Assembly: GCA_040954595.2 (NCBI GenBank)
Contig: CM082590.2
Coordinates: 1,364,001 to 1,428,000, forward strand
From: Balanoglossus misakiensis
Lineage: Eukaryota > Hemichordata
Length of the DNA stretch: 64,000 nt
Direction: 5' to 3'
In this document: piece after piece, positions 39,067 through 49,608 of the stretch
How positions within the stretch are numbered: the first letter of the stretch is position 1
Layout of the letters: every line of letters starts with the position of its first letter
Made by a program: the position numbers and the translations under genes
Notes under the pieces: generated by a model
What the model saw: only the letters and a program-made list of their open reading frames with translations
Database searches by the model: none
Told to the model about the DNA's origin: nothing

Positions 39067-39464
39067 CTGTTCAGGGGTCCCAACTGAAATATATGAAGCA
39101 ATGCCCAGAAGAACCACTCTTTGCAGCTGCTAGTCTTGGTTGCCCCGCCCTCTTTTTCGTTCTCTTGCAAGTCAGAATGGTACCATCTCAGACTGAATGT
39201 TTGCATAATGATCGACGGTATAAATATGAAACTAAAAGTCAGTCCACACCACCAGTAATGGCCAAGTCTCAAATACTGGGCTGATAGCAGAAAATCGGTG
39301 ACTAAATCGGCCAGCCATGTCATCATTGAACCGAACGTAAACAAGAAATCCCAGATCGTGTATGGTTGTATTTTGATTCCACTGTAACTATCACGGCCAC
39401 ATTCACTTTTATCACGTTTTCGGTCACTCCGATCGTCATCAGTGGTTGCTCCTTCTTCTGCCAT
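39067..39464 (-). CDS. XK-related protein (XKR4/6/7-like), exon 1 (N-terminal)
   Basis: First coding exon of a 477-residue protein. The ATG at 39462-39464 is chosen because it has a good context (GAC before, G after) and begins the family-like cytoplasmic N-terminus; no upstream in-frame ATG was seen. The exon encodes residues 1-132 and two bases of R133, with donor CTGAACAG then GTAAGATT. Residues 1-35 are charged and polar. Residues about 38-60 contain WLADLVTDFLLSAQYL, matching the conserved D-rich first helices of XK proteins, followed by a second hydrophobic helix (about 72-90). HIFQLGPLNRY at the exon junction is the family's HxxQLGPLxRY motif. XK-family members are multi-pass plasma-membrane proteins; several expose phosphatidylserine during apoptosis. 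The total length lies between XKR8/9 (about 375-395) and vertebrate XKR4/6/7 (about 580-650), so the exact orthology is uncertain. Confidence 0.95.
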
Positions 39465-39479
39465 GTCTAAGGCAACGCG

Positions 39480-39660
39480 ATCACTGAGACAGCACACTTG
39501 TTCCGCACCGGGGGTTCAACAAAAGTACCAACGTACAGACGACAAACAGCTGAGCCTCCAAACCGGAAGTGTAATGCCACGGTTTTGTTGCTTTCCCATG
39601 ATGCATTTAGGTTTGTCCGGGTACGCGCGTATGCGTCGTAGTGCTACCATGCCAACAGCG
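39480..39660 (-). promoter_or_regulatory. Probable XKR promoter / 5' UTR region
   Basis: Upstream of the XKR start codon. Contains an ETS-type site CCGGAAGT (39563-39570) about 100 bp before the ATG and several CpGs, and no TATA box in the minus-strand direction. Assigned by position and motif only. Confidence 0.4.
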
Positions 39661-40378
39661 CCTGTGATTGATCAGAATGTATGGAGTTGCATACTAGTAG
39701 TTGGCAATGTTTGCCAATAGGTTCCGTTATGCGTGTCCTTACAACTTGCAAGAGAGATACCCTAGGGCCCCCAAGGCATAATTCGCGGGAAAATGTTTCT
39801 GTCGTTTTTTTGCTCGTGTCTTTCTGTGCATTAGGCCTATACTTTTTTCAGCCATTTTTTTGTTTACTAATTTCAATTCAGCTTTAACCCTTAAACACTG
39901 AGGGCAACTGTTATAGACCTACTCATAGGTATAGCCTACTATACAACATTTCAAAGCAAAGTGTGTCTTAAAAAGTATGCACTACTCTGAAATCAAACCG
40001 AAATACTTTTAGGCCTATAAATAGTACACCACAAGACTAAGCTAGGCCTAATCCCGAACTGAACTGAACTAGGCCTACTTTCATTGACCAGATTGATCAT
40101 TTATTAGGCCGTTCACATTACTCAAAAAGGCCAGGACCTTGTCCTAGCAAGGTACGTGGCTGAGAACTAAAACAGGTATGAACGGGTCTGGCCAACCCTT
40201 GTCCGGACATTTTTTGTCCCAGTCAAATGGGGTGGTTTGTGTCCGACTCTGGTCCCAGCCTTGGTGTGTGTGTGGACACGTTTTGTCCGATTCTGGTCCC
40301 AGTTGACAACTTTTACAATTGACATAAACAGTGTAGTCTATCATTTGACAATGGTGAAAATTGTATAAACAACCATAA
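39661..40378. other. Intergenic spacer
   Basis: Nothing coding recognised. Several AGGCCTA words and a TCTGGTCCCAG direct repeat (about 40249 and 40293) occur. Confidence 0.4.
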
Positions 40379-41363
40379 GGGACCGTTCAGTTTTTACGGC
40401 CGGGGGCGGCAAAATCCAGACGGGGGGGGGGGGATTCACTTAAATGTTGAAGTCCAAAAGGGAGGGCATCTTTTTTTTTTTAAACGTTTAGGGGGGATCA
40501 CATACTTTTGCCACCGAACTTTTGCTTTTGAGTCCACAAAATTGCAGTTTCGCGCCCTTTATTTTACAAAATTTTCTAATGTGGGAGGGGGACACCCCTT
40601 CCCAAACCCACCCCCTTCATTCTTCGCCACATTTCATTTATTGCTGGTTTGTCTAGTGTACCAGGGCAGACTACTTGTCACCCCACCCTGATGCTTACTT
40701 TGAATGGAGTGGCAAAAGTAAAATTGGTCCACCCCAACATATGTTAATATGCTTTAGAGTTCATTAAAATGCAACTTTGAGCAATGTATTTTACAAAATT
40801 TTCTTCATTCTAAAGCTTCGCCACATCTAGTGTACCAGGGCATAGCACTTGCCCAACCTCCATCCCCACAGATGCTAACTGTGAAGGGAGTGGCAAAAGT
40901 AAAATTGGTCCTCCCCAACATTGAGTTAATATGCTTTTGAGTTCATTAAAATGCAACTTTGAGCACCGTATTTTACAAAATTTTCTTATGTGGGAGGGGG
41001 GGGGGAACACTCCCACACCCACCCCCGCCACTTTTCTTGTTTTACCATTCTAGCAACTATTGTATTGACTTGTCATTTTAATTTATTCATATATTTCTTT
41101 ATTGCAACGATATACTGTTATATACTTCAATTACTTTAAGAAGTTTATAATTGACGTGCGAGGAGCCTCATTCCCTTTATTGCACACAGTGTACAGGATC
41201 AGGACGGCGAATGTTTTCGGCGAGGGGGGGGAGTCATCATAATGCCTGTCAAAGGGGGGTCTTCATTTTTTGGTCCTGGGTGAAGGGGGGTCGGCCTGAT
41301 TTTGAAAACCGATGACACAAACTTGCCAACCCCCCCCCCCAGCCATAAAAACTGAACGGTCCC
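40379..41363. mobile_element. 985-bp TIR element with TAA target duplication (Harbinger-like MITE)
   Basis: Inverted ends GGGACCGTTCAGTTTTTACG / complement CATAAAAACTGAACGGTCCC, flanked by TAA at 40376-40378 and 41364-41366. A TAA/TTA duplication is typical of PIF/Harbinger. The interior has two direct copies of a block of about 200 bp (GTGTACCAGGGCA, GAGTGGCAAAAGTAAAATTG, TTTTACAAAATTTTCTT) and long G/C runs. No transposase. Confidence 0.85.
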
Positions 41364-41968
41364 TAAGAGGACCAACATGGTTCTGCTTTATAAGGTCAAA
41401 GCACAAAGGTTGGCGAGGCGACGTCGGCCAGGACTGTACCAAACACAATGTGAGACTAAAGATTAGCTTATCTTGTCACAATCATAGGGATTAGTTTTGC
41501 CCGGCCATGGGCCTAGATGTGAACCCACTATATATCTGCCATGTCTGTCTGTCTGTCTGTCTCACAGTCTTTCTGTCTATCCTTCAGTCGTTTCAGAAAC
41601 TGCGTAGCTACAGAGTACATATAGGCCTAGGCATATGCAGAGAGATTGTCGACTGGTTTATATACCATCATGATATTAGCTGACTTGTTATATAAAAAAG
41701 AATGCAGACTCGTGTGTGTGTGGAGCAAAGCGAAAAAAAACACGAGTCTGGATTCTAGACTAAGTTAGCACTAGTATATATTGTCATTCGAATTTGAAAT
41801 CTGCTTTAGGGCCTATAGTAGAGTTTAAATGAGGACGAAGTTCCAAATCTAATTTTTTTGTTCAAATGTTTTCTTTTTTATCTGTCTGTATGAGAATTTG
41901 GTCGCAACCAATCGCCGGTAAAAGCAATCTTGGCACAGAATACGTAATGAAAACCCTAGCTCCGAGAC

Positions 41969-42166
41969 TGACGTCACCAGCGCGTCGACATATTCGACAT
42001 TGGTCGCGTGCTGAATAAAACCTTATGTTCTATTCGATGACGTGACGTCATCTACTTCTATCTGTGTCGCCGAGTAACTGACTCACTGTTTGTTCGTGAC
42101 GACGAGACTACAACATATCATTATGTATTCTGTTGGCAGTGACTGTCTCTGACTGTGTAGAAATTG
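41969..42166 (+). promoter_or_regulatory. Possible promoter and 5' non-coding exon with two CREs
   Basis: Two full cAMP-response-element palindromes TGACGTCA at 41969-41976 and 42043-42050, 74 bp apart, in a CpG-containing stretch. About 115 bp downstream a consensus-like donor follows (AGAAATT then GTAAGTTG). This could be the start and a non-coding first exon of the plus-strand gene at 45.9-49.1 kb, which would place the foldback element in its first intron. Inference only. Confidence 0.3.
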
Positions 42167-43083
42167 TAAGTTGTAACGTCATATGTGATTTGCATAACAG
42201 ACGAATTTTGATTTGGTCGATTTCATCTTAGCAAAACAGTGGCATTGTGTCCGATATCGCTGTGTTCGCAAAAAAGTTCCATTCTCCGCGGCCAAACAGA
42301 CCGTCCTCCCAGCACCCCACAGTGTAGAGCAGACCAAAGTTTGCCATGCGTTTTTAACACGTACAACCAATGCAGCGGTGACCGAAATATTAATCCCAAT
42401 ATTTCCCATATCAGGTGTTTTTGTCTCGGTTTTATATGCCTGATACATGTCATGACACATGTACGTAGCCTAAATTGGAATTTGAAAAGTGTTTCCCACA
42501 AAATGCAACAAAGTGACACATTTTGTTGATCTTTACACGCATAAGGGGTTTCCCTCATGTGAACATAGAAAATCGAAACGCATGCACTTTGAATCGTCGA
42601 TTATGCTTTCAAGTATTCCATCAGTCTCTGTGAGACTACTCTTGAATTTGTTTGTAAATTTATTTATCTTGGGCATATTTTCTCTCATGATTTATCTGAT
42701 AACGAGGACATTCTAAAACAACTTAGAGCAAGGGCCAATTTACTCCTTTGAAAGTGCAATTCGTGTTCTGTCGATGTGAAATTCCGTCTTTTTAATGCGT
42801 TTTGCAATAACATTTATGACACTCGGTTTATGGTGTAATTTTAATTTGTATAATATCCGCAATATAACTAATGTCACAACAATGCCCTTGGAAGACTACT
42901 TGGTCATTCAGGACCCGAAAGTGTCTCTAAAATGTTTGCTTTGAACGCCGTGAACTGCGTCTCCGTCATTACAGAATACAAGTCGGTTTTATCTAATACT
43001 CATTTTGTTCTTAGCTTTGATGATGTTATTTTAGTGTCATTGCCAATGTTTTAAAAAAAACTAAGATACTATGGACGCTTATG
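42167..43083. other. Spacer before the foldback element
   Basis: Overlapping open frames on both strands at 42179-42560 reflect few stop codons rather than a recognisable protein. No supported feature. Confidence 0.35.
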
Positions 43084-43118
43084 TATGGCAAGCCTCAGGG
43101 GTCTTAAGTATAGCAATA

Positions 43119-43780
43119 GTAGTATTTAATGTTGAAGTAGTACGATTATATTTTGATTCGTTAATATATTATAAATAAATAGTAGTATTTAATGTTGAAG
43201 TGGTACGATTATATTTTGATTCGTTAATATATTATAAATAAATAGTAGTATTTAATGTTGAAGTGGTACGATTATATTTTGATTCGTTAATATATTATAA
43301 ATAAATAGTAGTATTTAATGTTGAAGTGGTACGATTATATTTTGATTCGTTAATATATTATAAATAAATAGTAGTATTTAATGTTGAAGTAGTACGATTA
43401 TATTTTGATTCGTTAATATATTATAAATAAATAGTAGTATATAATGTTGAAGTAGTACGATTATATTTTGATTCGTTAATATATTATAAATAAATAGTAG
43501 TATTTAATGTTGAAGTAGTACGATTATATTTTGATTCGTTAATATATTATAAATAAATAGTAGTATTTAATGTTGAAGTAGTACGATTATATTTTGATTC
43601 GTTAATATATTATAAATAAATAGTAGTATTTAATGTTGAAGTAGTACGATTATATTTTGATTCGTTAATATATTATAAATAAATAGTAGTATATAATGTT
43701 GAAGTAGTACGATTATATTTTGATTCGTTAATATATTATAAATAAATAGTAGTATTTAATGTTGAAGTAGTACGATTATA
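43119..43780 (+). repeat. 63-bp tandem array, left arm
   Basis: Ten full units and one half unit; the unit begins GTAGTATTTAATGTTGAAGT and ends ATTATAAATAAATA. Units 2-4 share an A-to-G change (GTGGTACG) and two units read AGTATATAATG. Confidence 0.97.
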
Positions 43781-43900
43781 TGACACTTTGCAAGTATTAT
43801 TATTATTTACTTGTTTACTACCTCACTAGAGGGCGCACAATTTTATTGTCGGCCATTTTCTGTTTGTGTTGCGCGTCTCTGGCAGTCGCAGTCGAAAGAG

Positions 43901-44095
43901 ATGGATATCGAGGCAATATTGCACGAAATAAATTTGGCAACGTTGGTAGAGAGGTTCAAATATGAGCGGATTGAAGCTCCCACCGTTCTTTCCATGACGG
44001 AAGGGGAAATAAAGAGATTGGGAGTTACAAGAGCAGGTGATCGAGTGCGACTCCGAGACCTTTGCAAGGAAGCAACTCAGCCGTCACCGGCCTAG
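43901..44095 (+). CDS. SAM-domain reading frame, left arm of the foldback element
   Basis: ATG at 43901, stop TAG at 44093-44095, 64 residues. The sequence MDIEAILHEINLATLVERF..., then VLSMTEGEIKRLGVTRAGD and RLRDLCK, has the layout of a sterile alpha motif (SAM) domain: helix, LxxxEIxxLGV core and a basic C-terminal helix. SAM domains mediate protein-protein or RNA binding. A GGCCATTTTC (YY1-like) element lies about 50 bp upstream and a possible donor (GCGTACAG then GTCTGT) just after the stop, so it looks like a captured first exon. The identical frame occurs on the opposite strand in the right arm, so the two face each other. Whether it is expressed is unknown. Confidence 0.6.
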   Translation: MDIEAILHEINLATLVERFKYERIEAPTVLSMTEGEIKRLGVTRAGDRVRLRDLCKEATQPSPA

Positions 44096-44641
44096 CTCTG
44101 CGTACAGGTCTGTGTGTTCCCGGCGTTACACAGCCTCCACCACAGCCCTGCAAGGCGCCATAGAAAAGACTGGTGCTTCTGCGGTCCGGATCCGGACTGC
44201 AGCTTTTTCGGCCGAAATTCGATTTTATCGAAGCAAAATCCTTTCCCTGTCTACTTCTGCCCCCTAACCGACTCCAAATATGATGCGATTAACTTGTCCT
44301 AACGTCCGAACCGCTCGCTTTCTAAAACTTTTTTGTTTACCCATGGAGATAAACTCGCTGTAAGCTTTATATTTAATATGGCGATCTCAACATGTAAACA
44401 CACAAAAATGAATCAAACGCGAGTGGTTCGGACGTTAGGACAAGTTAATCGCATCATATTTGGAGTCGGTTAGGGGGCAGAAGTAGACAGGGAAAGGATT
44501 TTGCTTCGATAAAATCGAATTTCGGCCGAAAAAGCTGCAGTCCGGATCCGGACCGCAGAAGCACCAGTTTTTTCTATGGCGCCTTGCAGGGCTGTGGTGG
44601 AGGCTGTGTAACGCCGGGAACACACAGACCTGTACGCAGAG

Positions 44642-44836
44642 CTAGGCCGGTGACGGCTGAGTTGCTTCCTTGCAAAGGTCTCGGAGTCGCACTCGATCAC
44701 CTGCTCTTGTAACTCCCAATCTCTTTATTTCCCCTTCCGTCATGGAAAGAACGGTGGGAGCTTCAATCCGCTCATATTTGAACCTCTCTACCAACGTTGC
44801 CAAATTTATTTCGTGCAATATTGCCTCGATATCCAT
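44642..44836 (-). CDS. SAM-domain reading frame, right arm of the foldback element
   Basis: Exact inverted duplicate of the 43901-44095 frame with the same 64-residue product, read toward the loop on the minus strand. Upstream YY1-like sequence and flanking context are also duplicated. Identity of the two copies indicates recent formation or gene conversion between arms. Confidence 0.6.
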   Translation of the reverse strand: MDIEAILHEINLATLVERFKYERIEAPTVLSMTEGEIKRLGVTRAGDRVRLRDLCKEATQPSPA

Positions 44837-44956
44837 CTCTTTCGACTGCGACTGCCAGAGACGCGCAACACAAACAGAAAATGGCCGACAATAAAATTGT
44901 GCGCCCTCTAGTGAGGTAGTAAACAAGTAAATAATAATAATACTTGCAAAGTGTCA

Positions 44957-45618
44957 TATAATCGTACTACTTCAACATTAAATACTACTATTTATTTATA
45001 ATATATTAACGAATCAAAATATAATCGTACTACTTCAACATTATATACTACTATTTATTTATAATATATTAACGAATCAAAATATAATCGTACTACTTCA
45101 ACATTAAATACTACTATTTATTTATAATATATTAACGAATCAAAATATAATCGTACTACTTCAACATTAAATACTACTATTTATTTATAATATATTAACG
45201 AATCAAAATATAATCGTACTACTTCAACATTAAATACTACTATTTATTTATAATATATTAACGAATCAAAATATAATCGTACTACTTCAACATTAAATAC
45301 TACTATTTATTTATAATATATTAACGAATCAAAATATAATCGTACTACTTCAACATTAAATACTACTATTTATTTATAATATATTAACGAATCAAAATAT
45401 AATCGTACTACTTCAACATTAAATACTACTATTTATTTATAATATATTAACGAATCAAAATATAATCGTACTACTTCAACATTAAATACTACTATTTATT
45501 TATAATATATTAACGAATCAAAATATAATCGTACTACTTCAACATTAAATACTACTATTTATTTATAATATATTAACGAATCAAAATATAATCGTACTAC
45601 TTCAACATTAAATACTAC
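44957..45618 (-). repeat. 63-bp tandem array, right arm
   Basis: Mirror image of 43119-43780 with the same length (662 bp). It lacks the GTGGT variants found in the left units 2-4 and has only one TATATA variant unit, so the arms have begun to diverge. Confidence 0.97.
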
Positions 45619-45749
45619 TATTGCTATACTTAAGACCCCTGAGGCTTGCCATACTAATGTCTGAAATAAAGATTAATAATAGTAATAAATAATAATAATA
45701 CCGCAGGTATAAGGGACTGACCACTTTTTACCTGACTATGTTTTGTTTA

Positions 45750-45796
45750 GTTTGTTTGTTTGTTTGTTTGTTTGTTTGTTTGTTTGTTTGTTTGTT
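45750..45796. repeat. (TTTG)n microsatellite
   Basis: About eleven TTTG units between the foldback element and the first recognised exon of the plus-strand gene. Confidence 0.95.
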
Positions 45797-45920
45797 TGAG
45801 TAAGCGAAATGTCGTTTATAATTAAGAATGGTTACTTTCAAAATATAGAGTTAAATACTTAACAATTGGTTTCTGGTGATATCATCACAGAGCGAAGCAG
45901 ATAGCAGTGATAAACGCGAG

Positions 45921-46049
45921 ATGAATGGATCAGTAACTGTTTCTGGCAATATCACTTCGGAGGCAATTCGCCGAAGAAGGCACAGACGAAGATTGCGTCA
46001 GCGACAACGGCGGCGTGAAGGGCGGTGGGAAGCAAGACAAGCCAAACTG
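45921..46049 (+). CDS. Unrecognised six-exon gene, exon 1 (basic N-terminus)
   Basis: Exon with donor AAACTG then GTAGGAG. Reading begins at an ATG at 45921 (MNGSVTVSGNITSEAIRR), but the frame is open upstream to 45855. A possible acceptor (TATCATCACAG at 45880-45890) means that an earlier exon could supply the true start. From this ATG the spliced product is 243 residues. This exon ends in a very basic stretch (about residues 14-41: RRRRHRRRLRQRQRRREGRW) that could be a nuclear-localisation or nucleic-acid-binding region. All six exons join in frame with GT-AG introns (phase 0 for the first four junctions), which is strong evidence for a real gene. I do not recognise the protein family. Confidence 0.75.
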
Positions 46050-46902
46050 GTAGGAGTATAGCAGTCAAGACTCTCGAATGTATTAAGGTGGTATGCGCCT
46101 CGGGGAAAAACCTTTCAGAAAGATGATTGTCTTTCCATTGTTAATGTTCGCCGTTTTCTTTTCATAAAAATCATTGTTTTAAAAAAGATTCTCTACGCGG
46201 TCATTTTGAATTTCGAATTTGAGACAGTTTAAAGGTGTACAGTCATCTCCACTTTAAACACGCCCACACATGGGTGAAATGGCGTATTTTAGTGTTTTAA
46301 AAAAACATATCATGGTGGCGCTCTTTTTTTCGCGTTTGCCACCCATTGAAATTCTGTGCTTGGCTATATCTCAATTAGCCATGGTAACTGTAGCTAAATT
46401 TATTCTTGTATTTATGAGAAAAAGTTTCTAAAGACTTTGATTAGAGAGAGGCACGTTCTATTCAGGGTATTGTCTGAAAAAAAATGCTTAATGACATCGT
46501 ATCACCATTTTAGGTGCGAACATATTTGAAAAAGTTGCAAATAGTTTTTTAAAGTCGGAATCGGAATCATTAGGGCTGCTACATACAAAACATAATCTTT
46601 GAGGAATTGGGTTGTTGTGTTTTTAAGTATCGAGGTCCAAAACCCCAAACGTTTAACTTTCTTGAAGCCCAAATACTAATAAAGGGAAGATGCATGTCAC
46701 GTGGCCACTTTATAAATATACTGGATAGGGAACCACTATATATACATGTTGGCCTATGTATACACTGTTGGGGTTTACAGAAAAGTACGTAGATCCATGA
46801 AAGGATATATATTTGTATGTCATATCAGAAAACGGAGGCATAATTAGGAAGTTCTCTACTTAAGCGCCATATATCTTTATTTTTCAAATATTTGTCTTCC
46901 AG

Positions 46903-46989
46903 GATATTCACCCGGATGGCACTTTCAATGCAGAGTGTCAGTTTTCAAGGCAGTCTAATGATGTCAATAATACAAATGGAGAGTTTGAT
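46903..46989 (+). CDS. Unrecognised six-exon gene, exon 2
   Basis: Acceptor TTTGTCTTCCAG, donor GAGTTTGAT then GTACGTC; 87 bp, 29 codons, phase 0 on both sides. Encodes DIHPDGTFNAECQFSR and a polar N-rich end. Intron 1 contains a dispersed repeat (about 46230-46440) related to one in intron 3 (about 47570-47750). Confidence 0.75.
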
Positions 46990-47415
46990 GTACGTCGGTA
47001 TAATTCCAGGAAATATGGTAACGCGTTTAGAATGAGTGTCCTATGATGTCACCTATTTCGAAACCACGGCTAACGTCTTGATGTCTCAATCAATTTAAAA
47101 CACGTTATTGCGAACTATACTTTTGTATAAAATATGCAAAATGTAATTCATTTTTGCTCGTAGCCCAGTGAAGCAAATACAAGGTTGATTGTGTTTAAAG
47201 TACGACTAAGCATTGAGTACATGTATATAGTTGATTATTACATATCGCAATCGTTTCGAGACAATCACTTTAATCGAATCCAAAAGAACGACACTGTTGC
47301 ACATGAGTGGGTTTGTTATTGTATTCAAGAGATCCAATGTTTAGGGCTAGCCTAGACGACTATAGATTGTGAAAAGGTCGACTAGATTCTACAGTTTCCT
47401 TATTTGTTTACACAG

Positions 47416-47511
47416 GAAGCGTCGTGCCTTCTCTTCCCTGGTATCAAGTTGTTCCACAGTGAGCCCATGTCTATTCTTCTCACAAGTCAAACAGAAACTA
47501 TACTTCAATCG
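47416..47511 (+). CDS. Unrecognised six-exon gene, exon 3
   Basis: Acceptor TTTGTTTACACAG, donor CAATCG then GTAAGTGAG (a near-consensus donor); 96 bp, 32 codons, phase 0. Encodes EASCLLFPGIKLFHSEPM and a T/S-rich end. Confidence 0.8.
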
Positions 47512-48165
47512 GTAAGTGAGTCAATCGGTATGTGAGTTAGTAGAAGAAATTGGAAAGAATTAACGGTATACGGTCAGCTCTACTTTTATATATGGTTATA
47601 ATGACGTGTCCAAGTCTCCAAATGATCACGTGGTGGCGCACTTGAGTGTGCCATCCACTGAAAATCTGTGATTGGCTACATTTCAATTAGCCATGGCAGT
47701 AGGGGTCATATATTTACATAATTGACAATATGCCTTAAAACTCTGTTTCGGAAACCCCAGGGATTCGGATTAACGTGTGTTTGTACGGTAGTTTATTTGG
47801 GAGTGATTGGGAAGGGTCGTCGTGGCGTGGCATTCTTTAAAATCTAAAAGCACGAATAGGAGCCTTTATGGACAATGTGATGTCAGATGCACTTTGAGAG
47901 GTCATGATGGGTGTGTTCACTTGTGCGCTGGCGGTGATTTTGAAATTGTAGCGAGGAAATGGTGGGATTTGCCGACACTTTTTAGGGACCAACCCTTTAC
48001 ATTTCGATTTAAAATGTGGCGTCTGCTTAAATATACTCCGATAATTCTGTCCTAATGATTAATAAACTTAATATTCCCATCAGGAAAGACATCCATTAAA
48101 CCGTAATACATGATGAAAGTATCAATCTTTGTTACACACTTAAATATGTTTGATATCTCACGCAG

Positions 48166-48315
48166 CACATATATGATATGATGCACTTGAAAGTAAGTGG
48201 ACAACTGCACGGTTCTATTACCAACTCAGACAAAGTATTTGTCAAAACAGACGTAACTGCAGACGACATTGAAATAACTTTCAGACTGCCAACTGAAGCA
48301 GCAACAATGCAGATG
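48166..48315 (+). CDS. Unrecognised six-exon gene, exon 4
   Basis: Acceptor ATATCTCACGCAG, donor CAGATG then GTTAGTATG; 150 bp, 50 codons, phase 0. Encodes HIYDMMHLKVSGQLHGSI and DDIEITFRLPTEA, alternating hydrophobic residues that suggest beta strands. Length is a multiple of three, so skipping it would keep the frame. Confidence 0.8.
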
Positions 48316-48639
48316 GTTAGTATGTTTATTCAATACCTCTTAAACCAACTGCAGTGATTATAATTAAGAAATAACCTTTATATGTGTAAATTGAGCCTGG
48401 AAGAAATACTACGTCTTTTGTTACGTAATACAAAAATGTAACAAAATGCGAGATTACGAAATTGCTTTAAAGGGACGATTTGCCCTCTCTTTCCCGATGT
48501 GCAGATGTTTGGTTTGGAAAACGTTCTTCAGAATATGACCGCTGCGCGCGAGTTAAAAACTGGTGGGTAAAATTGTTTCAAATAGTAACGTTTTATATTC
48601 TACTTCATTGTGGATGTCGTTTTACAACTTTTTTTGCAG

Positions 48640-48779
48640 ACGTCGACTCCAACTTTTACTTTGAGCAAATGTGACGAAGGCACTGCTGAGAAATCAGATC
48701 TTGCGTTGATCTCTACAGAAATACCCAGATGTGATCGATTCCATGACGATGTCGCAATAGTGGCAGACGAGGTCACCGG
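48640..48779 (+). CDS. Unrecognised six-exon gene, exon 5
   Basis: Acceptor TTTTTTTGCAG, donor GTCACCGG then GTAAGTGTG; 140 bp, ends with two bases of a split codon completed by exon 6. Encodes TSTPTFTLSKCDEG and RCDRFHDDVAIVADEV; acidic overall. Confidence 0.8.
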
Positions 48780-48989
48780 GTAAGTGTGTTTAATGATAAG
48801 GTTCAGACTCCTGAGATTCCATCGGTCCAATGATTGATGTCGAAATGGAAATACCATTCTGAGATGAATAAAGGAAGTTTTTATCAACGGGAGAAACGCC
48901 TTAAACGCTGATTTAAAAAAACAGGAACGACGACGGATTTTGTTTCTTTGTGACCAGAGTGATCATTTCGACGATTTTTCTGGTTACAG

Positions 48990-49119
48990 GTCAAACACTG
49001 ACAGATTCACAGAAGACACATCACCACAAGAGGGCGCACTAGACAAGCTTCCCGTATTCAGAAGATTTAGAAATGCTGTTAAAAGAATGAAAAAGAACAA
49101 AATATGTCCACTTAATTGA
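48990..49119 (+). CDS. Unrecognised six-exon gene, exon 6 (C-terminus)
   Basis: Acceptor TTTTTCTGGTTACAG; the first base completes the split codon from exon 5; TGA at 49117-49119. Encodes a polar stretch and a basic C-terminus, FRRFRNAVKRMKKNKICPLN. The terminal CPLN is not a standard prenylation box. No clear AATAAA was seen in the following 200 bp; ATTAAA at about 49228 is a candidate. Confidence 0.8.
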
Positions 49120-49608
49120 AAACAACTCAGACAGTAAATACGGGCCCATCACAATTTCGTTAAAGCATTAGGCATACATTGTATGAGCACGCATGTACAT
49201 TAGTGTTTGAAAGGCAAACTTTACAGAATTAAATCAATGTATTTTGTAACTAGAATTACTTGGTGACTTTTACATAATATCGTCTCACTCCAAGGCACCG
49301 GCATACATGTTCAACATTTAACTCGTTATATCTAACTACGCATCGGACATTGTCATTAACCTCGAAAACTGTAAGAATCAACATGATTGGAAATGTACAT
49401 TCCACATATCCCTTGTTTTGGATCTTGCGTCTTGTCTGACGTCGACAGACGGAGCTTTGCACTACATAAAAAATACAATACCAACATGAACTGAACCGGG
49501 GAATGGAAATGCCCCCTTTAGGACCGGGAAGTTTAGTAAGTCGACACCTGGGCTATACTATAAGACTTTGCCATGGATAGGGCTGGTAAATTAGTCATAA
49601 AGGGCGTT
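49120..49608. other. 3' flank of the six-exon gene
   Basis: No further coding signal; probably includes the 3' UTR (see ATTAAA near 49228) and then spacer. Confidence 0.4.

Larger units (their letters stand above)
43084..45653. mobile_element. 2.57-kb foldback element carrying SAM-domain sequence in both arms
   Basis: A near-perfect palindrome: left arm 43084-44318, loop of 100 bp (44319-44418), right arm 44419-45653. The outermost sequence is TATGGCAAGCCTCAGGGGTC with flanking TA on both sides. Each arm consists of a short terminus, a 662-bp array of 63-bp AT-rich repeats, a GC-richer block of about 540 bp with a 64-codon SAM-domain frame, and loop-proximal sequence. Arms differ at only a few positions: GTGGT variants in left repeat units 2-4, a G/A difference near 44170/44567 and one base near the loop. 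Long inverted repeats built of tandem subrepeats are the hallmark of foldback (FB/TU-type) transposons. A relic of the terminus is present at 9262 and 10973. Confidence 0.93.

Noticed and set aside
42179-42558. Overlapping open frames on both strands
   Set aside because: Several frames are open at once and none shows a motif or splice context; low stop density explains it.
43084-45653. Assembly artefact as the explanation for the palindrome
   Set aside because: Arms differ at specific repeat units and single bases, the loop is unique, and a terminus relic exists elsewhere; a real element is more likely, though long reads should confirm.
46084-46110. TTAAGGTGGTATGCGCCTCG as a TTAA element end
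   Set aside because: Resembles the end at 25410, but no inverted partner was found in the following 3 kb.
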